Source of the DNA: Candidatus Kaiserbacteria bacterium | GTDB lineage: Bacteria; Patescibacteriota; Minisyncoccia; Phycocordibacterales; UBA2100 | Direction of reading: 5' to 3' | NCBI GenBank assembly: GCA_026996985.1 | Contig: JALWJR010000033.1 | Span: 1 to 5,237 of the forward strand | Length of the DNA stretch: 5,237 nucleotides | In this document: piece after piece, positions 1 to 4,361 of the stretch | Layout: every line of letters starts with the position of its first letter | How positions within the stretch are numbered: the stretch's first letter is position 1 | Program-made: the position numbers and the translations under genes | The notes under the pieces: model-generated | What the model was told of the DNA's origin: nothing | Databases searched by the model: none | What the model saw: the letters and a program-made list of their open reading frames with translations, nothing else

Positions 1-61
1 CATAATGGTAGTGTGCACGCTTCGGGTGCGTGTGGCCCGGGTTCGATTCCCGGCAGCCCGA
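1..61 (+). tRNA. tRNA-Pro (anticodon CGG), 3' part; 5' end outside the window
   Basis: Decodes the proline codon CCG. The visible part folds as a tRNA from the D loop onward. The D loop contains GG at 7-8. The anticodon stem CACGC (16-20) pairs perfectly with GCGTG (28-32) around the 7-nt loop TTCGGGT, with U33 at 22 and anticodon CGG at 23-25. A 4-nt variable loop follows at 33-36. The T stem CCGGG (37-41) pairs with CCCGG (49-53) around the loop TTCGATT. The acceptor 3' strand is CAGCCCG (54-60), with discriminator A61. G60 (position 72) and A61 (position 73) match the known bacterial tRNA-Pro identity elements. The next bases are CT, so the CCA tail is not encoded and must be added by CCA-adding enzyme. 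The acceptor 5' strand, expected to read CGGGCTG, lies upstream of the window. Confidence 0.9.
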
Positions 62-84
62 CTGAGCGAAGCGAAGGAGGGCTG
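54..84 (+). repeat. Hairpin 1 with GAGCGAAGCGAA loop, overlapping the tRNA 3' end
   Basis: CAGCCC (54-59), the acceptor 3' strand of tRNA-Pro, can pair with GGGCTG (79-84). The loop contains GAGCGAAGCGAA at 64-75. GGGCTG equals the last six bases expected in the tRNA's own 5' acceptor strand. It could therefore be a copy of the tRNA 5' end or a competing partner in the precursor RNA. The pairing is seen directly; any function is inference. Confidence 0.5.
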
Positions 85-108
85 AAGCAAAGCAAACTGC
101 TTTGCTTT
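84..108 (+). repeat. Short perfect inverted repeat (hairpin)
   Basis: AAGCAAAGCA (85-94) pairs perfectly with TGCTTTGCTT (98-107) around the 3-nt loop AAC, and a G-T pair at 84/108 can extend it. It starts immediately after hairpin 1. There is no T-run, so it is not a classical terminator. Its arms differ from the GAGCG-loop hairpins on either side. It may help end or process the tRNA-Pro transcript, or be part of the repeat unit. Confidence 0.55.
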
Positions 109-130
109 GCGTCGGGAAGCGAAAGGCGGA

Positions 131-158
131 GGCATGTTGGAGCGAAGCGACAACAGCC
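131..158 (+). repeat. Hairpin 2 with GAGCGAAGCGA loop
   Basis: GGC-A-TGTTG (131-139) pairs with CAACA-GCC (151-158): eight base pairs with A134 bulged. The apical loop is GAGCGAAGCGA (140-150), the same string found in hairpin 1 although the stem sequence is unrelated. An 8-bp palindrome, GCCCGGGC, follows at 161-168. Confidence 0.6.
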
Positions 159-171
159 GAGCCCGGGCAGG

Positions 172-222
172 AGCCACTTACCATTTTGGAGCGCATAGCG
201 CGAACAAAATGGTTAGTGAGCT
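172..222 (+). repeat. Hairpin 3, long stem with variant GAGCG loop
   Basis: ACCATTTTG (180-188) pairs perfectly with CAAAATGGT (205-213). The stem extends outward through CAC (175-177)/GTG (216-218) and AGC (172-174)/GCT (220-222), with one mismatch (179/214) and one bulge (A219). The apical part, GAGCGCATAGCGCGAA (189-204), is an expanded form of the GAGCGAAGCGAA loop. It contains its own GCGC/GCGC mini-stem (191-194 with 198-201). It ends 5 nt before the second tRNA-end copy. Confidence 0.6.
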
Positions 223-227
223 GACGC

Positions 228-247
228 CGATTCCCGGCAGCCCGACT
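228..247 (+). repeat. Second copy of the tRNA-Pro 3' end (direct repeat)
   Basis: The 20 bases CGATTCCCGGCAGCCCGACT are identical to 44-63: half of the T loop, the T-stem 3' strand, the acceptor 3' strand, discriminator A and two flanking bases. The copy lies 184 nt downstream of the first. No D arm, anticodon arm or matching T-stem 5' strand precedes it, so it is not a tRNA gene. A direct repeat of a tRNA 3' end is what a tyrosine-recombinase att site or a duplicated tRNA tail looks like. No integrase gene is visible. Confidence 0.75.
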
Positions 248-257
248 TGTAACTTTA

Positions 258-287
258 TTCACTTAATCAAATCAGCGCATATATAAT
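258..287 (+). promoter_or_regulatory. Possible sigma-70 type promoter in the repeat region
   Basis: A perfect TATAAT lies at 282-287, with TTCACT (258-263, 4 of 6 matches to TTGACA) 18 nt upstream. Transcription would begin near 294 and read through the third tRNA-end copy and the nested palindrome at 356-424. The local sequence is AT-rich, so a chance TATAAT is possible. The product would be a small non-coding RNA or the leader of the 624-911 gene. Confidence 0.4.
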
Positions 288-311
288 GTGTGCACTCATG
301 CAATTTCCCGC

Positions 312-348
312 CCGCCCGTAGCTCAGGTTCGATTCCCGGCAGCCCGAC
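312..348 (+). pseudogene. Chimeric tRNA remnant containing the third copy of the tRNA-Pro 3' end
   Basis: Positions 326-348 are identical to 40-62, giving 23 bases of the tRNA-Pro 3' end. They are directly preceded by CCCGTAGCTCAG (315-326), which resembles the 5' end of a bacterial tRNA: end of the acceptor strand, U8-A9, D-stem GCTC, then AG. The anticodon arm and most of the D arm are missing, and the two acceptor strands (CCGCCCG versus CAGCCCG) are not complementary, so it cannot fold as a tRNA. It most likely arose by deletion or recombination between two tRNA genes. The 5'-tRNA interpretation of the short left piece is less certain than the 3' copy. Confidence 0.55.
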
Positions 349-355
349 CCGTACG

Positions 356-424
356 ACCGGATGAGCTATACCGAGCCCATATTTTATATGGGCTCGGTCG
401 CTTTACGTTTCTAGCTCATCCGGT
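356..424 (+). repeat. Nested double palindrome (two stacked perfect stems)
   Basis: The outer stem ACCGGATGAGCT (356-367) pairs perfectly with AGCTCATCCGGT (413-424), 12 bp. The inner stem ACCGAGCCCATAT (370-382) pairs perfectly with ATATGGGCTCGGT (386-398), 13 bp, around the loop TTT. A 2-nt left spacer and a 14-nt right spacer form an asymmetric internal loop. No T-run follows the inner stem, so a simple intrinsic terminator is not a good fit. It could be a structured RNA, a bidirectional transcription barrier, or a recombination or cruciform site. It lies 7 nt after the third tRNA-end copy. Confidence 0.7.
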
Positions 425-623
425 GTCCGGGCATGCCAAGCCCTGCTTTTTTACCAAGTAATTCTGACTGTTCGCTTTTATCTTGTGGGAGATAGGTAAC
501 TTGTTTTGAGATTTCTCATTGTTAGCGAAAAGCAGAGTCCGGTAAAAGCTTGACTTTTGTTTATTTTCATGTTCTTTTGTTATTAGGTGATTTTCGAAAA
601 TAACTCTGAGCAAGGAGGCGAAG
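425..623. other. Gene-free stretch upstream of the 95-residue gene
   Basis: I see no convincing gene here. A weak hairpin GGGC (429-432)/GCCC (440-443) followed by TTTTTT (447-452) could be a poor terminator for transcription coming from the repeat region. A TTGACT hexamer at 550-555 is a good -35 match, but no acceptable -10 lies 16-18 nt beyond it; the nearest TATTAG (581-586) is 25 nt away. The promoter of the next gene therefore remains unassigned. Base composition changes here from GC-rich repeats to AT-rich DNA. Confidence 0.5.
612..618 (+). promoter_or_regulatory. Strong Shine-Dalgarno sequence
   Basis: AAGGAGG ends 5 nt before the ATG at 624. It is a 7-base match to the anti-Shine-Dalgarno end of 16S rRNA. 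It fixes the start of the 95-residue gene and is the best ribosome-binding site in the window. Confidence 0.85.
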
Positions 624-911
624 ATGCAGAGCCATGTGAGTTGTCTTAGTTGTCATCGCCTGGTGCTGAAAGTAAATGACAGGGGTGTGATACGTGAATA
701 TACAAAAACTGATCCCCAAACAAGTACTTTAATTACTTACGCAACCAAGCTGGTTTTTGGCGAAGTTTGCGAAATTGTTGACTTCGCCAGCCCCAACAGA
801 GTTATGATTGTGCAACCGAAATCTCTGGAAAGGTTTGAGCAAGACGGCATAGTAACTCTGGTGTTTGCCGGGGATGTAGTAGATGTTTTTTCTAAAAGTG
901 ATAATGGATAG
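624..911 (+). CDS. Unrecognised 95-residue protein with an N-terminal Cys-x-x-Cys
   Basis: I do not recognise the family. It is very probably a real gene: a perfect Shine-Dalgarno precedes the ATG, the frame is open for 95 codons, and an intrinsic terminator starts 8 nt after the TAG stop. There is no signal peptide or membrane segment, so it should be cytoplasmic. The N-terminus has Cys7-Leu-Ser-Cys10-His11, which could supply two metal ligands. A third cysteine is at 49, but there is no second CxxC to complete a classical zinc ribbon. Residues about 36-90 alternate hydrophobic and polar positions and look strand-rich (for example VMIVQP and IVTLVFAGDVVDVF), suggesting a small beta-fold. With its own terminator and no close co-directional partner, it appears to be monocistronic. 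A heme-binding reading of CLSCH is unlikely without an export signal. Confidence 0.8.
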   Translation: MQSHVSCLSCHRLVLKVNDRGVIREYTKTDPQTSTLITYATKLVFGEVCEIVDFASPNRVMIVQPKSLERFEQDGIVTLVFAGDVVDVFSKSDNG

Positions 912-918
912 TTCCAAC

Positions 919-953
919 AAAGCCATACCCAAGTTTGGGTTATGGCTTTTTAA
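919..953 (+). terminator. Intrinsic terminator after the 95-residue gene
   Basis: AAAGCCATACCC (919-930) pairs with GGGTTATGGCTTT (937-949) with one bulged T; A931-T936 can extend the stem over a 4-nt loop. The 3' arm runs straight into TTTTT (947-951) and AATTT. This separates the 95-residue gene from the downstream membrane-protein genes. Confidence 0.85.
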
Positions 954-954
954 T

Positions 955-983
955 TTGCCTTAAATGTAAATGCAAAGTAAAAT
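955..983 (+). promoter_or_regulatory. Predicted promoter giving a leaderless start for the 258-residue gene
   Basis: TTGCCT (955-960, 4 of 6 to TTGACA), a 17-nt spacer, then TAAAAT (978-983, 5 of 6 to TATAAT). The hexamer ends 6 nt before the ATG at 990, so transcription would start at or beside the A of the start codon. No Shine-Dalgarno precedes this ATG, which fits. It directly follows the terminator, where a new promoter is needed. Confidence 0.5.
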
Positions 984-989
984 TATAAA

Positions 990-1766
990 ATGCAAAGTGT
1001 GTGGGCAAAAAGAAGGCAACTTATTTACGGGACGGTTTTTATCTCAGTTTTGATTGCTGTACTTATAATCTCCATTCTCCCTCTTTTTAAAGATGAGCCC
1101 ACTTGTTTTGACGGTATTCAAAATCAAGGAGAGACGGCACCTGATAAAGGTGGACCTTGCCTTTTGCAAGATGAAAGACTGATGCAACCTTTAAAAGTTT
1201 TATGGGCGCGCAGTTTTCCCGTAAGAGACAATACGGCGGCCGCTGTTGCCTATGTTGAAAATGTAAATCCAAATGCCGGGGTTGAAATGATCACTTATCA
1301 ATTCAAGTTATACACAAGTGATAACTTTTTGATAGCTGAAAAATTTGGCAGAACACCGATATTGCCGGGCATGATCACTCCGATTATAGAACCGAATTTA
1401 AATACCGGAAAACATAAAGTTGCGTTTACTTTTTTTCAGTTTGTTGATGATCCGGTTTGGATAAAAATGAAAAATCCGACCGAAGGTTTGGAAATTCAAA
1501 ATGTTCGCATTCAAAACGCAAGTTCAACTCCGGAGATATCTGCTGAGATTGTAAACAAAAACGTAATGCCGAAGAGAAAAATAGTATTAACGGCAGTCGT
1601 TTTTGATGACGTTGGTAACGCCATCGGAGCATCGCGCACTTTTATAAATAAAGTAGGTGGCAACTCAACAGCTGAGGTTGTTTTCACTTGGCCTTTACCT
1701 TTTGAAAAGAAAATCGGCAGAGTAGACATTATACCTACCATGGCGCCCAAAATTGACAAGAGGTAA
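990..1766 (+). CDS. Membrane-anchored extracytoplasmic protein with Cys-Asp-Gly motif and two FxLYD-like domains
   Basis: The exact function is unknown; it is probably a surface or envelope-associated protein. After a short basic N-terminus (KRR at 7-9), one hydrophobic segment at about 11-33 serves as a signal anchor, leaving residues 34-258 outside. Next comes Cys39-Phe-Asp-Gly...Gln44-Asn45...Glu48...Gly54-Gly-Pro-Cys57, a motif I associate with exported proteins of Patescibacteria. The usual Asp-Cys-Gly-Gly is Asp52-Lys53-Gly-Gly here, leaving just two cysteines in the motif. Two beta-rich regions follow. Residues about 66-160 contain YVENVNPNAGV and FKLY (105-108). Residues about 184-236 contain AEIVNKN, VVFDDVGNAIGASRT and VFTWPLPF. 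Both resemble FxLYD-type immunoglobulin-like folds. The stop is 2 nt before rodA, whose Shine-Dalgarno lies in this gene's last codons, so the two are probably co-transcribed and translationally coupled. A role alongside RodA in the envelope is inference. Confidence 0.85.
   Translation: MQSVWAKRRQLIYGTVFISVLIAVLIISILPLFKDEPTCFDGIQNQGETAPDKGGPCLLQDERLMQPLKVLWARSFPVRDNTAAAVAYVENVNPNAGVEMITYQFKLYTSDNFLIAEKFGRTPILPGMITPIIEPNLNTGKHKVAFTFFQFVDDPVWIKMKNPTEGLEIQNVRIQNASSTPEISAEIVNKNVMPKRKIVLTAVVFDDVGNAIGASRTFINKVGGNSTAEVVFTWPLPFEKKIGRVDIIPTMAPKIDKR
1758..1764 (+). promoter_or_regulatory. Shine-Dalgarno of rodA, inside the end of the preceding gene
   Basis: AAGAGGT overlaps the TAA stop (1764-1766) of the 258-residue gene. 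Its GAGGT core matches the anti-Shine-Dalgarno. The last G lies 5 nt before the ATG at 1769. With a 2-nt gap between stop and start, this supports translational coupling. Confidence 0.7.
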
Positions 1767-1768
1767 TT

Positions 1769-2884
1769 ATGAACACTTTAAAGAAAGTCTTTTCTTTTGA
1801 TATTACGCTTCTTGTACTCGGGTTTACTCTTTCCCTGCTCGGGCTAATCAGCATGTACAATGAAGACAACCTGTATTTTTTTAATCATCAAATTATTTGG
1901 ATATCATTGGGTGTTTTGGTTTTTTTAATTACTTCTCAGATTGATTTTCGTTTTTTGAGAATGAGAAGCACCGTTATTTCTTTGTTTTTATTTTCCGTTT
2001 TTCTGCTTTTGGCGGTTTTTATTTTCGGAGATGTAACAAAGGGGGCGCAAAGCAGGTTTTCTTTGGGAGCCTTTGCGGTTCAACCAAGTGAATTTGCAAA
2101 ACTGGTCGTTATAATTGTTTTGGCGAAATATTTTAACCGTCGCCACATGCACATAGCTCAACTGCGACATATTTTAATATCAGGATTGTACGCCGGAGTA
2201 CTTTTTTTGCTTATAATGTTGCAACCTGATTTGGGCTCTGCCGTTATGCTTTTTTCCGTTTGGGCCGGTATTGTTTTTGTCTCGGGAATTTCAAAAAAAC
2301 ATATAATCATTGTGCTTACAATTTTGTTTACGGCATCTTTTATTTTCTGGAACTTCGGTTTGCAAGAGTATCAAAAAGCCAGAATAAAAACTTTTCTAAA
2401 TCCTTTAAGTGATATATACGGAAGCGGCTATAATGCTTATCAGTCGGTTATAGCTGTCGGCTCAGGGGGACTGTTCGGCAAAGGAATAGGATACGGCACA
2501 CAAAGTAAGTTGAAGTTTTTGCCGGAGTATCAAACCGATTTTATTTTTGCTTCTTTTGCGGAAGAGTGGGGGTTTTTGGGAGTGATACTTTTGTTTGTGC
2601 TGTTTGGTTTGCTTATCGGTAGAATTTTATATATAGCAACTTATGGTGAGAGTAACTTTGAGAAACTTTTTGCTGTTGGAGTCGCCACTTTGTTTATGGC
2701 GCACATTACGGTGCATGTTGGAATGAATATGGGTCTTTTGCCGGTGACAGGTATTACTTTGCCATTTTTAAGTTACGGAGGGTCTCACTTGTTGGTTGAG
2801 TTTTTGGCGCTTGGTATTTTAAGCAGTATGTACAGATTCAAAAGACTAACACCTTCTTCCGTTTCCGCCCGTGAGCATATCTAA
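1769..2884 (+). CDS. rodA: Peptidoglycan glycosyltransferase RodA (SEDS family)
   Basis: Polymerises lipid II into glycan strands at the cytoplasmic membrane, normally with a class B penicillin-binding protein as the transpeptidase partner; no such gene is visible here. At 371 residues it has the usual family length, with about ten hydrophobic segments. Family motifs appear in order: KGAQSRFSLG (91-100), QPSEFAK (105-111), QPDLGSA (152-158), AYQSVIAVGSGGLFGKGIG (223-241), LPEYQTDFIFASFAEEWGFLG (251-271, written here only for its key residues Glu253, Asp257, Glu265), and GLLPVTGITLPFLSYGGS (322-339). Asp257 in the TDF motif aligns with the catalytic aspartate of SEDS proteins (Asp262 in E. coli RodA). 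The LPE-x-x-TDFIF..AEEWG signature favours RodA over FtsW, which has a different sequence in this loop. After SYGGS comes His340, where serine is common. The start is set by the coupled Shine-Dalgarno 2 nt after the upstream gene. It indicates elongation-type wall growth. Confidence 0.95.
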   Translation: MNTLKKVFSFDITLLVLGFTLSLLGLISMYNEDNLYFFNHQIIWISLGVLVFLITSQIDFRFLRMRSTVISLFLFSVFLLLAVFIFGDVTKGAQSRFSLGAFAVQPSEFAKLVVIIVLAKYFNRRHMHIAQLRHILISGLYAGVLFLLIMLQPDLGSAVMLFSVWAGIVFVSGISKKHIIIVLTILFTASFIFWNFGLQEYQKARIKTFLNPLSDIYGSGYNAYQSVIAVGSGGLFGKGIGYGTQSKLKFLPEYQTDFIFASFAEEWGFLGVILLFVLFGLLIGRILYIATYGESNFEKLFAVGVATLFMAHITVHVGMNMGLLPVTGITLPFLSYGGSHLLVEFLALGILSSMYRFKRLTPSSVSAREHI

Positions 2885-2894
2885 AAATCTTCCC

Positions 2895-2923
2895 TTGCAT
2901 CAACAATAGAGCTGTGGCATAGT
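2895..2923 (+). promoter_or_regulatory. Predicted promoter giving a leaderless start for the glycosylphosphotransferase gene
   Basis: TTGCAT (2895-2900), a 17-nt spacer, then CATAGT (2918-2923, 4 of 6 to TATAAT) preceded by TGG, an extended -10 TGn element. The hexamer ends 6 nt before the ATG at 2930, and no Shine-Dalgarno is visible. The 45-nt gap after rodA has no terminator, so read-through from rodA is also possible. The -10 match alone is weak; the matching geometry at 978-983 and 4350-4355 strengthens it. Confidence 0.4.
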
Positions 2924-2929
2924 GATTTT

Positions 2930-4279
2930 ATGCGTTTGTTGAGTCGTAAAGCATATTTGGTACTCCTTGCCGGTGATTTGTTGGTGCTTTATCTATCTTT
3001 GTATTTGGCGCTTTCTGTAAGGCATTTGCAGTTTGTGTCATTTGATACTTTTTCTTTGCATGTTTGGCCCTTTACTTTCTTGTTTTTAGGTTTGTTTGTT
3101 ATCTACTTTTTAGCCGGTCTCTACGGCAGATACACTCTGCTTTTTATAAATGAATTACCTAAAACAATCACAATATCGCAAACTGTAGGAGTTGCATTTG
3201 CAATATTTTTGTTTTTCGTTTTTCCTTTGGGAATTACTCCAAAGTGGATCCTGCTTTGGTTCTTCGTATTCTCTTCCATTTTGCTATTTTTATGGCGTTT
3301 GTTTATTTTTCCAAAGATAAAAATAAGACGCGAGGTTGGGGCGGTACTTTTGGGAACAAGTATAGAGTTGTCAGAGCTTGCCGAAGAGGTTAATAAAGAC
3401 CCGATTTATCCTCTTGAATTTAGAGCGATAATACATCCCGAGTTGGTTGAGGAGAAAAAACTTCTCTCCCTTATAGAAGAGCTTGTTGATGACGGGGTAT
3501 CAGTTGTTGTAGCCGATGTCGGAAACAGGTCGTTGGATAATATCTTACCCAAACTCTATGACTTGTGTTTTGTTCAGCAGAAGGCGCGTTTTTTGGATGC
3601 GCGCACCTTATATGAAGAAGTGTTTGAAAAAGTTCCCATCTCTTTAATAGACGAAAGATGGATTCTAAGAAATATTCCAATGTATGAGCATACTCTCTAT
3701 ACAATAGGAAAAAGAATAATTGATATATTTGCCGGTTTGATATTGGCAGTTGTTTTTGTGGTTATTTTTCCCGTGGTGGCAGTCCTTTTAAAATTGCAAG
3801 ATGGAGGGGATATATTCTATGTTAGCCCGAGAGTGGGCAAGGGTGGCAAAAAAATATACATTTTAAAATTTAGAACAATGACCGGAAAAGACGACTCCAA
3901 AGGCGCGCTTAAAAGCAAGCACAAAGTTACAAAGGTGGGAAAGTTTTTGCGCAGATTCAGAATTGACGAAATACCTCAGTTTTTCAATTTGTTGCAAGGT
4001 GATATTTCGCTTGTTGGTCCGAGGCCCGAGATTCCTTCTTTGGTTAAAGTGTATGAAAATGAAATCCCTTTCTACAATTTAAGACACATGATAAAACCCG
4101 GTCTTACCGGTTGGGCGCAGGTTAAACATAAAAACCACCCTCATCATTGTGTGAATACGGATGCTACGCGAGAAAAACTCTCTTATGATTTGTTGTACAT
4201 AAAAAAGAGAGATTTGATTTTGGATTTTTTGATAATTCTCAAGACGGTAAATATTGTTTTAAAAGATACCCGGGCTTAG
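2930..4279 (+). CDS. Polyprenyl-phosphate glycosylphosphotransferase (WbaP/WcaJ-like sugar transferase)
   Basis: Transfers a sugar-1-phosphate from a nucleotide sugar to undecaprenyl phosphate, the first committed step of a lipid-linked surface polysaccharide or glycan. It has 449 residues, the size of the large members of the family. Four N-terminal transmembrane segments (about 8-30, 45-65, 83-100, 106-126) are followed by a cytoplasmic Rossmann-like region (about 135-250), then the Bac_transf catalytic domain (about 257-449). The catalytic domain opens with KRIIDI (261-266) and a hydrophobic re-entrant helix (about 267-288) containing Pro281. Hallmarks are KFRTM (313-317), RRFRIDEIPQFFNLLQGDIS (341-360) with the catalytic Asp346-Glu347 pair, LVGPRPE (361-367), PGLTGWAQV (390-398) and KLSYDLLYIKKR (416-427). 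The segment 400-407 is histidine-rich (His400, 403, 405, 406). Sugar specificity cannot be read from the sequence. No other glycan genes are visible, so the pathway partners are elsewhere. Confidence 0.93.
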   Translation: MRLLSRKAYLVLLAGDLLVLYLSLYLALSVRHLQFVSFDTFSLHVWPFTFLFLGLFVIYFLAGLYGRYTLLFINELPKTITISQTVGVAFAIFLFFVFPLGITPKWILLWFFVFSSILLFLWRLFIFPKIKIRREVGAVLLGTSIELSELAEEVNKDPIYPLEFRAIIHPELVEEKKLLSLIEELVDDGVSVVVADVGNRSLDNILPKLYDLCFVQQKARFLDARTLYEEVFEKVPISLIDERWILRNIPMYEHTLYTIGKRIIDIFAGLILAVVFVVIFPVVAVLLKLQDGGDIFYVSPRVGKGGKKIYILKFRTMTGKDDSKGALKSKHKVTKVGKFLRRFRIDEIPQFFNLLQGDISLVGPRPEIPSLVKVYENEIPFYNLRHMIKPGLTGWAQVKHKNHPHHCVNTDATREKLSYDLLYIKKRDLILDFLIILKTVNIVLKDTRA

Positions 4280-4303
4280 TATTCTTTAGTATTGTTGTAG
4301 AGC

Positions 4304-4323
4304 AACACATTTTTGTGTTTTTT
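4304..4323 (+). terminator. Weak intrinsic terminator after the glycosylphosphotransferase gene
   Basis: AACACA (4304-4309) pairs with TGTGTT (4314-4319) around a TTTT loop, followed by T's to 4323. The stem is only six pairs and AT-rich, so termination may be partial. Its position, 25 nt after the TAG stop and before a new promoter-like sequence, supports the call. Confidence 0.45.
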
Positions 4324-4327
4324 CAAC

Positions 4328-4355
4328 TTGTGCTTTGTTTTCAAAAGAATATACT
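4328..4355 (+). promoter_or_regulatory. Predicted promoter giving a leaderless start for secD
   Basis: TTGTGC (4328-4333, weak -35), a 16-nt spacer, then TATACT (4350-4355, 5 of 6 to TATAAT). The hexamer ends 6 nt before the ATG at 4362. No Shine-Dalgarno precedes that ATG; the intervening bases are T-rich. Confidence 0.5.
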
Positions 4356-4361
4356 TTTTGT

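Noticed and set aside
13..198. Open frame of 61 codons on the + strand
   Set aside because: It overlaps the tRNA-Pro and the hairpin array and has no ribosome-binding site. Its composition simply reflects the repeats.
54..222. CRISPR array
   Set aside because: The repeated units are hairpins with variable stems and irregular spacing, and there are no constant-length spacers or cas genes.
368..410. Inner hairpin of the palindrome as a classical intrinsic terminator
   Set aside because: The stem is strong, but the following bases (CGCTTTACGTTTC) contain no continuous T-run, and the perfect outer stem is not explained by termination.
416..613. Open frame of 65 codons on the - strand
   Set aside because: It starts with TTG (reverse of CAA at 611-613), has no convincing Shine-Dalgarno, overlaps the outer arm of the palindrome and has no recognisable features.
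971..998. Direct repeat TGCAAAGT (971-978 and 991-998)
   Set aside because: Two 8-base copies in AT-rich DNA, one inside the start of a gene, are within chance expectation.
1769..2884. FtsW instead of RodA
   Set aside because: The loop before the catalytic aspartate reads LPE-x-x-TDFIF followed by AEEWG, which fits RodA, and the linked genes are not division genes.
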